In this document: one piece after another, positions 5,981-12,303 of the stretch | Numbering within the stretch: position 1 is the stretch's first letter | Layout: every line of letters begins with the position of its first letter | NCBI GenBank assembly: GCA_964431545.1 | Contig: CAYSLC010000169.1 | Location: 1 to 12,303 of the forward strand | Reading direction: 5' to 3' | Length of the DNA: 12,303 nucleotides | DNA from: CAYSLC01 sp964431545 | Lineage (GTDB): Bacteria > Desulfobacterota > Desulfobacteria > Desulfobacterales > JAABSP01 | The notes under the pieces: generated by a model | What the model saw: the letters and a program-made list of their open reading frames with translations, nothing else | Told to the model about the DNA's origin: nothing | Database searches by the model: none | Position numbers and translations under genes: made by a program

Positions 5981-6996
5981 CGGACCTCCGGGCCCTGGTC
6001 GACCGCCCCCTCGCCGTGGGGGGGCGGACCCTGCCCAACCGGCTGGTCCTGGCCCCCATGAGCGGTCTGGGGCATGTGGCCTTCCGGGAGCTGCTGGAGG
6101 CGTTCGGCGGGTGCGGGCTGATGTTTTCGGAGATGTGCGCCGCCGGTCGGGTGCCCGGGGAGAACCGGCACACCTCCCCCTGTTTCCGCTGGCGGGACAA
6201 GGAGGCGGGTCGGCTGGTGGTCCAGATCGTGGGGACCGCGCCGGAGGCCATGGCCCGGGCGGCCCGGCGCATCGAGGCGGAGGGGCTCTTCGGGGTGGAC
6301 GTCAATTTCGGGTGCTCCGCGGCGGCCATCCGCAAGCGCCACGGAGGGGCCGAGGTGCTCAAGACCCCGGGCCTCGCCATCCGGATCATCCGGGAGGTGC
6401 GCCGGGCCGTCTCCTGCCCCCTGTTCGTCAAGTACCGGACCGGATGGGCCGACGACCCGGCGGCCGCGGTGGAGCTGGCCCGCCGGTTCGAGGCCGAGGG
6501 GGCCGACGGACTGACCTTCCATCCCCGGGTGGCGCCGGACCGGCGGTCCCGTCCGCCCCGCTGGGCGTACATCGCCCGGGTCAAGGCGGCGGTCTCGATC
6601 CCGGTCTTCGGCAACGGGAACGTCTTCTCGGAGGCCGATTGTCTGCGGATGTTCCGGGAGACGGGGTGCGACGGCGTGGCCCTGGGCCGGATCGCCGTGG
6701 CCCGTCCCTGGATCTTCGCCCAGTTTTCGGCCGGGCTCCATCCCGGGGAAGGGACCTACCGGGGCACGGCCCGCCGCCACCTCGACCTGCTCGGCCGCCA
6801 CTTCGATCCGGCCGCGGCCCTGGGCCGGTTCAAGCGGTTCTCCCTCTACTTCAGCGCCAATTTCCGGTTCGGACACACCCTCCACTCCCGGATCCAGAGC
6901 GCCGGAAGCCTGGAGGAGGCCCGGGGCGCGCTGGACCGCTTTTTCAGGGACGGGGCCGAACGGACGGCCGCCCCCAACCTCAGCCTTTTCCGCTGA
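5977..6996 (+). CDS. tRNA-dihydrouridine synthase-family FMN oxidoreductase (divergent)
   Basis: A 339-residue TIM-barrel flavoprotein of the Dus family, which reduces uridines in the tRNA D-loop with NADPH and FMN. The order of motifs fits: LVLAPMSG (24-30) at the FMN site, LVVQIVG (80-86), VDVNFGCS (107-114) with the candidate catalytic Cys113, FVKYRTGW (150-157, Lys152), FHPR (His182), VFGNGNVFS (210-218) and GVALGRIAVARPWIF (233-247) for phosphate binding. Two positions differ from canonical Dus: the NxGCP box reads NFGCS, and the HxRT region reads HPRV. The 20-residue C-terminal segment is variable. It may be a Dus paralogue of altered specificity. It starts at ATG 5977 inside the ATGA overlap with the small ORF. 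Confidence 0.85.
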   Translation: MTDLRALVDRPLAVGGRTLPNRLVLAPMSGLGHVAFRELLEAFGGCGLMFSEMCAAGRVPGENRHTSPCFRWRDKEAGRLVVQIVGTAPEAMARAARRIEAEGLFGVDVNFGCSAAAIRKRHGGAEVLKTPGLAIRIIREVRRAVSCPLFVKYRTGWADDPAAAVELARRFEAEGADGLTFHPRVAPDRRSRPPRWAYIARVKAAVSIPVFGNGNVFSEADCLRMFRETGCDGVALGRIAVARPWIFAQFSAGLHPGEGTYRGTARRHLDLLGRHFDPAAALGRFKRFSLYFSANFRFGHTLHSRIQSAGSLEEARGALDRFFRDGAERTAAPNLSLFR

Positions 6997-7020
6997 ACCG
7001 TGGACCCCCGGGGCCGGGCA

Positions 7021-7716
7021 TCAGGGTCCTCGGCCGGCCAGCAACGCCTCCACCTCCGACTCGGGGACGTCGTACCATTGATCATAGGCTTCGGCCACGG
7101 CGAAGCTGTGCCCGGTCCGGATATTGGGACAGAAGATCCGGTCCACCTCGGCGGCGATGGCGGCGACGCTGTGGTCGTGGCCGGTGGGCACGGCGACCAC
7201 GATCCGCGCCGCCCCCGCGTTCTTCATGGCGGCCACTGCCGTCCGCATGGTGAATCCGGACGCCAGCCCGTCGTCCACCAGGACCGCGGTCCCGTCCGCC
7301 GGATCCGGCATGGGCCGGTCCCTCCGGAACCGGGCCGCCCGGCTCTCCACCTTCTTCCGGGTGGCGGCGACGCCCGCCGCCACCGTCTCGGCGGAGAGGC
7401 CCAGGCGGGCCACCAGGGGCTCGTTGAGCTTCACGGTGCCGTCGAAGGCGACGGCTCCGTATCCGGCTTCGGTGTTCCAGGGGAGGGTGATCTTGCTCAC
7501 CACCGCCGTCTCCAGGGGAAGGGCCAGCACGTCGGCCGCGGCGGCGGCCACGGGGACCCCCCCGGCGGGGATGGCGAAGAGGACGGCCGATCTTTCCGGC
7601 CCCTCCGGCGACCCGGAGAGGAGTCGGGCCACCACCTCGCCGGCGTGGCGGCGATCCCGGAACACGTGGGTCCGGTCCCTCAGATCGGGCTGTTCAACGA
7701 TGTTCGACGGCGGCAT
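7021..7716 (-). CDS. Phosphoribosyltransferase-fold protein
   Basis: A 231-residue type I PRTase-fold protein. The PRPP-binding motif is clear as TAVLVDDGLASGFTM (143-157), with hydrophobic residues, two acidic residues and a G-x-x-x-G/T loop. FAIPAGGVPVAAAAA (47-61) matches the first loop, and WNTEAGYGAVAFDG (80-93) the flexible region. This resembles the stand-alone PRTases often annotated only as phosphoribosyltransferase; its acceptor base is unknown, and some relatives may be hydrolases or regulators. ATG at 7716 has AAGGAGG 5 nt upstream. It begins 18 bp after the PAC2 gene stop, with the Shine-Dalgarno sequence inside that gap, so the pair is an operon. It converges on the dus gene with a 24-bp gap. 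Confidence 0.85.
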   Translation of the reverse strand: MPPSNIVEQPDLRDRTHVFRDRRHAGEVVARLLSGSPEGPERSAVLFAIPAGGVPVAAAAADVLALPLETAVVSKITLPWNTEAGYGAVAFDGTVKLNEPLVARLGLSAETVAAGVAATRKKVESRAARFRRDRPMPDPADGTAVLVDDGLASGFTMRTAVAAMKNAGAARIVVAVPTGHDHSVAAIAAEVDRIFCPNIRTGHSFAVAEAYDQWYDVPESEVEALLAGRGP

Positions 7717-7734
7717 GGGAACCTCCTTGGATGC

Positions 7735-8607
7735 TCACCCCGGGTCCAGAAAATCCGTCAGATTGATGACCTTGTCGTCCCGGCCCGCCATCCGCTTGAT
7801 GCTCTCCCTGGAACCCGCCTCCTTCGATTTCCGGATGTCCTCGATCATCGACGCCAGCTTGGGGTTCTCCTGGATCAGCTCCTCCACCTTCCCGTTGAGG
7901 GTCTGCCACTGGTTTTCCAGCTCCTCCCGGTCGAGCACGAACCCGCAGAGGGTGGACAGGACATCGAGCAGCCGGGAGAGGAGGCCGTAGTGGAGGGTGT
8001 TCTCCAGGTAGAAGGGGCAGTGGGACCAGAGGCTGAGGGAGTCGATGCCCCGGTCCACGGCCTCCTGGTGGATGATGGTGTGGACGGCGCTGGGCCCGTT
8101 GTAGCTGATGGGCTGGACGTTGAGCGCCTTGAGCCGCTCCGCCAGCACGCCGCTGGAGCTGATGGCCGAGATCCGGCGGTCCGAATGGAGCACGTTGTCG
8201 TACATGCTGCCGAGGGTGATCACCAGGGTCACCCCCAGGGACCCGCACAGACCGAAGACCTCTTCGGCGAACCGGCGCCATCGGAGATTGGGCTCGTTGG
8301 CCCGCAGCAGGACCAGGTCGTTCTCCTCCTCTCCGGTGTGGACCGCGTAGAAATGGCCGCCGGGGGGCGAGAACTCCTCCAGCAGACCCTCCACGATCCG
8401 GACCGTGGGGCGGGACTCGTCGTACCGGTAGAAGATCTCCGGATCGAGACGGGCGAAGAATCGCCCCTTCAGCCGGCGGATCAGGTAGTCGACCATCCCC
8501 TTGGAGATGTCCAGGGCGTTGCCCCATCCGTCGAACCCCATGAGGAGTATCGGGTTCTTGAAGGGGGGTGTGTGTTGGATCACGATTCCCGGTCCGTCGT
8601 TCACCAT
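7735..8607 (-). CDS. PAC2-family (proteasome assembly chaperone-like) protein
   Basis: A 290-residue soluble protein of the PAC2 family. Typical segments are PILLMGFDGWGNALDISKGMVDYLI near the N-terminus, FYRYDESRPTV, NDLVLLRANEPNLRWRRFAEEV, a Gly-rich VTLVITLGSMYDNV, SYNGPSAVHTIIHQEA and SLWSHCPFYL. The last 80 residues are charged and helical (DREELENQWQTLNGKVEEL), a likely coiled coil. Bacterial PAC2 proteins are widespread; their role is poorly known. ATG at 8607 is chosen; a TTG at 8634 would add nine residues but sits only 2 nt from AAGAGG. The promoter at 8705-8677 is well formed. It is co-transcribed with the phosphoribosyltransferase gene. Confidence 0.85.
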   Translation of the reverse strand: MVNDGPGIVIQHTPPFKNPILLMGFDGWGNALDISKGMVDYLIRRLKGRFFARLDPEIFYRYDESRPTVRIVEGLLEEFSPPGGHFYAVHTGEEENDLVLLRANEPNLRWRRFAEEVFGLCGSLGVTLVITLGSMYDNVLHSDRRISAISSSGVLAERLKALNVQPISYNGPSAVHTIIHQEAVDRGIDSLSLWSHCPFYLENTLHYGLLSRLLDVLSTLCGFVLDREELENQWQTLNGKVEELIQENPKLASMIEDIRKSKEAGSRESIKRMAGRDDKVINLTDFLDPG

Positions 8608-8676
8608 GGCCGCGGTATCTCCGGTCGGCGGCAAAGCCTCTTGATTTGTGGGCGGTTTTGTTGCATGATGACCTCG

Positions 8677-8705
8677 ATTGTATCAAAATCCCATAGGTTG
8701 TGCAA
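8677..8705 (-). promoter_or_regulatory. Sigma70-type promoter for the PAC2-phosphoribosyltransferase operon
   Basis: On the minus strand TTGCAC (8705-8700), 17-bp spacer, TACAAT (8682-8677; 5 of 6 matches). It is in an A/T-rich island between divergent genes and gives a leader of about 60 nt. This is one of the better promoters in the window. Confidence 0.6.
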
Positions 8706-8758
8706 ATTGACATGATCAAGCCCGATGATCCTCCCGACGCCGGGAGACGGAGGTCCCC

Positions 8759-9535
8759 TTGAAGCGGTTCGATGATTTCACCACCACGCTGGCGGAAGAG
8801 GCCCTGGCCGATATGGCCGACGCCTTTTTCGGTTCCCGGAAGAAGCTGGAAGGGATGATGACGGTCTTCCGGGAGTTTGTGGAACAGGTCCGGGAAAGCG
8901 CCGAAGGGGTGGATGCCCAGGCCGCCCTGATCCGCAAACTGATGCTCGACCGGGAGGCGGCGGAGCGGTTCTACCGGGAGCTGGGGGTGGCGTCTCCGGA
9001 GCCCTTGCTGGATATCGATCCGGAACAGGCGGCGGTCCCTCCGAGCCTGCCCAGCGCCTGGACCCGCAAAGGCCGGTACGCCGGCCTTGTCCGCCGGTCC
9101 TACGCCGCCCTTCACGAGCGGTGGGAAACCTACCTGAACGGCCCCAAGGAACAGAGCCGGGATCCGGACGGATCCGACGCCATCGCCCCCAGCTACCATC
9201 TGGTTCTGAAGATGGGGGAGCTGATCAACGAGCGGGTGGAGCAGACCAACCGGGACATGGCCCCCACCTGGATGTTGCAGCAGTTCCGGGGGTTCGACCC
9301 CGCCAAGGCCGAAAAGGCCCGGATCTCGGGAACCGATGGCTTCGGGGACGGGATGGACCGGAAGCTCGCCTTCCGGCCCATCGATCTCGACGCCCTCGAC
9401 CTCAAAACCTATCCGGAACTCCCCGATCCCGCGGCCGTATCGTCGGAGATCACCGATTTCTGCCGAAAGCACTATTCGGATCGGAAAGCCGAGGTCGAGG
9501 CGGCGGTCTCGGAGATCCGGCGGCGGATGGATTGA
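8759..9535 (+). CDS. Uncharacterised 258-residue protein
   Basis: I do not recognise a family. The protein is soluble, charged and largely helical, with no signal peptide or TM helix. Residues 1-55 look like a helical bundle (DDFTTTLAEEALADMADAFF), residues 100-135 are rich in Trp, Tyr and Arg (WTRKGRYAGLVRRSYAALHE), residues 140-190 include YHLVLKMGELINERVEQ, and residues 230-258 are helical and charged. There is a single Cys (in FCRKHY). The start is TTG at 8759, with GGAGG 5 nt upstream; the next ATG (8813) would remove a conserved-looking helix and lacks a ribosome-binding site. It is a lone gene divergent from the PAC2 operon and convergent with ycgN. Base composition and codon use match neighbours. 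Confidence 0.8.
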   Translation: MKRFDDFTTTLAEEALADMADAFFGSRKKLEGMMTVFREFVEQVRESAEGVDAQAALIRKLMLDREAAERFYRELGVASPEPLLDIDPEQAAVPPSLPSAWTRKGRYAGLVRRSYAALHERWETYLNGPKEQSRDPDGSDAIAPSYHLVLKMGELINERVEQTNRDMAPTWMLQQFRGFDPAKAEKARISGTDGFGDGMDRKLAFRPIDLDALDLKTYPELPDPAAVSSEITDFCRKHYSDRKAEVEAAVSEIRRRMD

Positions 9536-9641
9536 TCCCCGGACCGGAGCGGAGTACAAAATTGTCGATTATGGTGGGGGGTCGGTACAATACCGGATGG
9601 GAAGGCCCTCCGGGTCTTCGCGGAATATCGAATGGGGGCCC

Positions 9642-9659
9642 CGGTCGGGCGGCCGTTTT
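9642..9659 (+). terminator. Weak candidate terminator after the 258-residue gene
   Basis: CGGTC/GGCCG (9642-9646 with 9651-9655, one G-T pair, loop GGGC) is followed by TTTT. Two other hairpins precede it in the 127-bp convergent gap: CGGTA/TACCG (9583-9587 with 9591-9595) and GAAGGCCC/GGGTCTTC (9601-9608 with 9612-9619, one G-T pair), neither with a T-run. The stem is short, so confidence is modest. Confidence 0.35.
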
Positions 9660-9662
9660 GTC

Positions 9663-10148
9663 TCAGAGCTTCGTCGAGATGATATAGGCGGCCAGCGTCT
9701 TCGGGTCGACGTACGCCTCGGAGATCACCTTCCGGCGCACCGAGATCCCCGAGGCGTGGACGGTCTCGGTGTCGCCGGAGACCAGCGGATGCCAGGGGGG
9801 CAGGTCTTTCCCCTCCCAGAGGAGGCGGTAGGCGCAGGTGGCGGGCAGCCAGTACCGCTCCCGGACGCTGTCGGCCGAGAGCATCAGGCAGTCCGGGGCC
9901 CGACGTTTCCGCTCCCGGTAGACCGTGCACCGGCAGTCCTCGGTGTCGAGCCAGCGGCAGGCGACGCTGGTGTAGTGGACCTCCCCGGTCTCTTCGTCCT
10001 CCAGCTTCTCCAGGCAGCACAGGCCGCATCCATCGCAAAGGTCCTCCCATTCCCGCCGGGACATCTCCCACAGGGACTTGGCCTTCCAATAGGGGAGTTC
10101 CGGCCCGGGAACGGGCCTCTTCTCCTCGGGTACATCGGGCTTCTTCAT
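9663..10148 (-). CDS. ycgN: YcgN/UPF0260-family cysteine-cluster protein
   Basis: A 161-residue cytosolic protein of the YkgJ/YcgN (UPF0260) family, a presumed metal-binding fold of unknown function. The core follows E. coli YcgN closely: PYWKAKSLWEMS, EWEDLCDGCGLCCLEKL (Cys38, 41, 44, 45), SVACRWLDTEDCRC (Cys64, 72, 74), APDC (Cys87), WLPATCAYRLL (Cys105) and EGKDLPPWHPLVSG (112-125). All nine cysteines are in the core, none in the tails. Length is slightly above the E. coli protein. ATG at 10148 is selected because the homologous region starts just after it; its Shine-Dalgarno sequence is weak (GGAG 13 nt upstream). The open frame continues upstream to about 10547, but that part is low-complexity and looks non-coding. 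Confidence 0.87.
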   Translation of the reverse strand: MKKPDVPEEKRPVPGPELPYWKAKSLWEMSRREWEDLCDGCGLCCLEKLEDEETGEVHYTSVACRWLDTEDCRCTVYRERKRRAPDCLMLSADSVRERYWLPATCAYRLLWEGKDLPPWHPLVSGDTETVHASGISVRRKVISEAYVDPKTLAAYIISTKL

Positions 10149-10739
10149 CCGACCGCTTCGGCTCCACGCTTCCGTTGTTCCAAGGCGCACGCCGTGGGTT
10201 CGTCGTCCCGTGCCGGCCCCCACGGACCTCCGCGCACCCGGAAGATCAGGCATGATAGTTGCAATATTATCCCCTATGGGTGTGCTCCATGGGAGCGCCC
10301 CCGGCGGCGCCGTCCCCCCGGCGGGGCGGCCGCCCTCGGGACGGAGACCGGCGGATTCGGCCTCCGCCGAGGCCCGGGACCCATCGTCCGACGGTCCGAT
10401 TCTGTCATGGACCGGCCTGCGGGTGCAACCGAAAAAGAGGGGCTCCCTGACAAAATTGGTCATCGGGTTCCACAAAACGGCAACGTGCCGGCACGGTATA
10501 AAACGGGATAAAGGGAATCGAGGGGACAAATACACGGGTTTGCCCATTTACGAACCCGCAACGGCGTCCCATTATTGAGAGAAGAGATCCTATTCACCCC
10601 CAAAAGGTTCGGAGCCCCAAAGCCTCCGGCCGGAGACGGGGTGGATGGTAAGGAACAACGTGGCCGGGAGAATCGATTGCGGCGGGGATCGACGCAGGAC
10701 GCCGGGCCCGCCGGCGACCGGCCGGAAACGGAGGCGATC
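10149..10739. other. 591-bp region without a supportable gene; several palindromes and stems
   Basis: I find no convincing coding sequence. An A/T-rich spot with GATAAT/TATTATC lies at 10252-10275. Further right are a perfect 12-bp palindrome CGTGCCGGCACG (10484-10495) abutting TATAAA (10497-10502); a two-part hairpin GGGAC...CGGGTT/AACCCG...GTCCC (10526-10570); and a 9-bp stem ATTCACCCC/GGGGTGGAT (10592-10600 with 10638-10646, one G-T pair) enclosing the 12-bp palindrome CTCCGGCCGGAG (10624-10635). It would act as the 5' region of the following small membrane protein gene, but I see no clear -35/-10 pair. Confidence 0.5.
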
Positions 10740-11045
10740 ATGGAAACCACAATGCTTGAATGGCGAATGGTCATCTTTCCCATCAGCGCGTTATTGTACT
10801 ACTTTCTGATGTTCCATCTGGACAAAAAGCACGTACGTCAGCGACCGCTGTCCGATGAGGAGTTCATGGCGTTCATGGCCCGGCGGCAGGGGTGCTCGGA
10901 GTATGACATCTTCCTCTATTCCGCCGAGGAGTGGCGGGTGCCGCGCACCGCCATCGACGGAGATTTCAAGACGTACCTGCTCACCCAGCAGATGCCCTAC
11001 TACGTCAAGGATTTCGTCCGGAAGGGCCGACAAATGGCCGGCTGA
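10740..11045 (+). CDS. Small single-TM membrane protein of unknown function
   Basis: A 101-residue protein with one hydrophobic helix near the N-terminus (about residues 10-25, MVIFPISALLYYFLMF), followed by a basic stretch HLDKKHVRQR that would stay cytosolic by the positive-inside rule. The rest (26-101) is soluble and rich in acidic and aromatic residues: DEEFMAFMARRQGCSEYD, YSAEEWRVPRTAIDGDFKTY, QMPYYVKDFVRKGR. There is one Cys. ATG at 10740 has CGGAGG 6 nt upstream. I do not recognise the family. It is a single gene, with a structured region before it and a GC-rich hairpin about 85 bp after it. Confidence 0.75.
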   Translation: METTMLEWRMVIFPISALLYYFLMFHLDKKHVRQRPLSDEEFMAFMARRQGCSEYDIFLYSAEEWRVPRTAIDGDFKTYLLTQQMPYYVKDFVRKGRQMAG

Positions 11046-11130
11046 ACGCCTACGGGATCAGCGGCATCCCCATGGCTCCGGCTCTCCCGCGGCCCGCGCC
11101 CCGGCACGGCGGACCCGGGAGTTCCTCGTC

Positions 11131-11158
11131 GCCGGCGGAGGCGAACCCCTCCGCCGGC
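11131..11158 (+). terminator. Strong GC-rich hairpin after the small membrane protein gene (U-tract absent)
   Basis: GCCGGCGGAGG (11131-11141) pairs perfectly with CCTCCGCCGGC (11148-11158) over 11 bp, loop CGAACC. It is 85 bp after the stop codon and 93 bp before the next promoter, as expected of a terminator, but no T-run follows on either strand. It could be a U-less terminator, as proposed in GC-rich bacteria, or an RNA-stability element. Confidence 0.4.
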
Positions 11159-11250
11159 CGGCGGCCCCTGGAACCGCGGGCCAAGTTCCTCCCCGCCCGC
11201 GGAACGCCCCCGTTCGATTCCGCCCGGCGCCATTTTCACGACCTTCCTGC

Positions 11251-11277
11251 TTGACACCATGACCATTTCGCTATAAT
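11251..11277 (+). promoter_or_regulatory. Sigma70-type promoter for the chemoreceptor gene
   Basis: Perfect TTGACA (11251-11256) and perfect TATAAT (11272-11277), but with a 15-bp spacer instead of 17. It would give a leader of about 117 nt. A sigma28-like promoter, common for chemotaxis genes, was not seen. Confidence 0.6.
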
Positions 11278-11318
11278 CCTTGCGGAAAAGGCCCGTTACG
11301 CATCCAACACAGCGGATG

Positions 11319-11354
11319 GGGCGGGGTCCGTTTCGATCCGGACCCGAACCGCCC
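11319..11354 (+). other. Hairpin in the 5' leader of the chemoreceptor gene
   Basis: Inner stem GGTCCG/CGGACC (11325-11330 with 11339-11344) and outer stem GGGCGG/CCGCCC (11319-11324 with 11349-11354) with a CGAA bulge on the 3' side: 12 bp in total. No T-run follows, and 46 nt separate it from the ATG. It lacks the conserved motifs of the c-di-GMP-I riboswitch. Confidence 0.45.
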
Positions 11355-11400
11355 GTTCGCGATCCCACGGCTCTTACCAAAACTAGCAGGGAGGAATCCA

Positions 11401-12303
11401 ATGATCACTGAAACGTTGGTCGTCGCCGCCAGTATCCTCATCGGTCTTCTGATCGTCTATCTGGTTCTCCGGTTGATCTACGGCAAGACCCTGGCCACCA
11501 CCCTTTGGATCTGGCTGGTTCCCGGATATATTTTCGTGGGCGGCGGCGGATATATGTTGGGCCATTACGGGGCCGACAACGTCACCATTCACGCCACCAT
11601 CGCCGTCATCTGCATGGTCGTCCTCTGCCTCAACCTGATCCTGGTCTCTTCCCGGCTCTTCAAACCCCTCGACCGGATCATCGGCGGACTCGATCAGGGG
11701 GCCGAACGGGTGGCTACCGGGGCCAAGCAGGTCTCCTCCTCCAGCCAGTCCCTGGCGGAGGGCTCGGCCCAGCAGGCCGCCTCCATCCAGGAGACCGCCT
11801 CCTCCCTGGAGCAGATGTCCTCCATGACCCGGCAGAACGCCAACAACGCCAGCCAGGTCAACACCCTGGTGAGCAACGCCCAGAGCGTGATCGGCAAGGC
11901 CAACGACTTCATGACCGAGCTGACCACCTCCATGTCCGATATCTCCTCGGCCAGCGAGGAGATCTCCAAGATCATCAAGACCATCGACGAGATCGCCTTC
12001 CAGACCAATCTGCTGGCCCTCAACGCGGCGGTGGAGGCGGCCCGGGCCGGCGAGTTCGGGGTGGGGTTCTCCGTGGTGGCCGACGAGGTCCGGAACCTGG
12101 CCATGCGGGCCGCCGAGGCGGCCCGGAACACGTCGGACCTCATCGAAGGGGCGGTGAAGAAGATCCAGGACGGCAGCGAGGTGGCCACCAAGACCAACGA
12201 CGCCTTCGACGAGGTGGCCAAGCAGGCCGACAAGATCGCCGAGCTGGTGGCGGAGATCGCCGCCGCCTCCAACGAGCAGGCCCAGGGGATCGAGCAGGTC
12301 AAC
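11401..12303 (+). CDS. Methyl-accepting chemotaxis protein with short membrane N-terminus (3' end beyond window)
   Basis: The first 301 codons of a chemoreceptor. Three hydrophobic helices lie at about residues 5-27, 34-55 and 62-83, joined by very short loops. There is no periplasmic or cytoplasmic ligand-binding domain, and no obvious HAMP domain. Residues 85-300 are the signalling coiled coil, with a Gln- and Glu-rich adaptation region (SLAEGSAQQAASIQETASSL, 117-136) and the hairpin tip that contacts CheA and CheW: DEIAFQTNLLALNAAVEAAR (196-215), then AGEFGVGFSVVADEVRNLA. Glu/Gln pairs are candidate methylation sites. ATG at 11401 has GGGAGGAA about 4 nt upstream. It may sense a membrane or internal state, or a partner protein. 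Confidence 0.93.
   Translation, partial: MITETLVVAASILIGLLIVYLVLRLIYGKTLATTLWIWLVPGYIFVGGGGYMLGHYGADNVTIHATIAVICMVVLCLNLILVSSRLFKPLDRIIGGLDQGAERVATGAKQVSSSSQSLAEGSAQQAASIQETASSLEQMSSMTRQNANNASQVNTLVSNAQSVIGKANDFMTELTTSMSDISSASEEISKIIKTIDEIAFQTNLLALNAAVEAARAGEFGVGFSVVADEVRNLAMRAAEAARNTSDLIEGAVKKIQDGSEVATKTNDAFDEVAKQADKIAELVAEIAAASNEQAQGIEQVN

Noticed and set aside
7002..7029. GGACCC/GGGTCC stem as a shared terminator between dus and the phosphoribosyltransferase gene
   Set aside because: Only 6 bp, no T-run on either strand, and the 3' arm lies inside the phosphoribosyltransferase coding end.
5826..7253. A 475-codon plus-strand open frame overlapping the dus gene
   Set aside because: Low-complexity Gly-, Arg- and Pro-rich translation out of frame with the motif-bearing dus gene.
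10149..10547. N-terminal extension of the YcgN-like protein
   Set aside because: The frame is open but Arg-, Gly- and Pro-rich without conserved segments; family homology begins just after the ATG at 10148.
10595..10650. Possible c-di-GMP-I (GEMM) riboswitch, because of AAAGCCTCCGGCC
   Set aside because: The essential GGCAAACC and GACGCAAAGC context is missing on the plus strand. On the minus strand GGGACGC and GGGCAAACC near 10533-10570 occur in the wrong order. The resemblance is partial and probably chance.

Overview
The window is GC-rich, densely coding bacterial chromosome. Its gene content is a TAXI-type TRAP binding protein, a UbiB/AarF-like kinase, a Thermotoga-type DAHP synthase, a zinc-ribbon PilZ protein, a PAC2-family protein and a short membrane chemoreceptor. 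Together with the base composition this suggests an anaerobic member of the Desulfobacterota (former Deltaproteobacteria). That placement is inference from gene families; no rRNA is present. There is no phage, IS, CRISPR, tRNA or rRNA signal. It reads as housekeeping chromosome with some unusual RNA-level regulation.

Layout. (1) 1-2689 is read on the minus strand: a TAXI solute-binding protein (cut at the window edge) with a 20-bp tandem repeat in its leader, then ubiB, preceded by a small zinc-ribbon gene (transcription order zinc ribbon, ubiB, possibly the TAXI gene). (2) 2760-2836 holds back-to-back promoters. (3) 2808-5750 is a plus-strand aromatic amino acid unit: a Phe/Phe/Trp leader peptide, an intrinsic terminator, aroF (DAHP synthase), aroB (3-dehydroquinate synthase) and a zinc-ribbon/PilZ protein. 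(4) 5752-6996 is a strongly structured intergenic region, a 23-codon ORF with an excellent Shine-Dalgarno sequence, and a dihydrouridine synthase-family gene overlapping it by ATGA. (5) 7021-8607 (minus) is a PAC2 protein gene followed by a phosphoribosyltransferase gene, from a good sigma70-like promoter. (6) 8759-9535 (plus) is an unrecognised 258-residue protein. (7) 9663-10148 (minus) is a YcgN/UPF0260 cysteine-cluster protein. (8) 10149-10739 is about 590 bp with no gene I can support but several palindromes and stems. (9) 10740-11045 (plus) is a small single-TM protein. (10) 11401 to the end is the 5' part of a methyl-accepting chemotaxis protein with three TM helices and no sensor domain.

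The two most interesting signals are regulatory. Upstream of aroF, a leader peptide beginning MFDMERFFWRR is followed by a 10-bp stem with a T-rich tail, plus sequences able to form the alternative pairings expected of ribosome-mediated attenuation. This would let the charging of Phe and Trp tRNA set the first committed step of the shikimate pathway. Between the PilZ gene and the dus gene, two mutually exclusive RNA folds can be drawn, one of which pairs the Shine-Dalgarno sequence of the 23-codon ORF. Both were found by reading the sequence and need folding and comparative tests.
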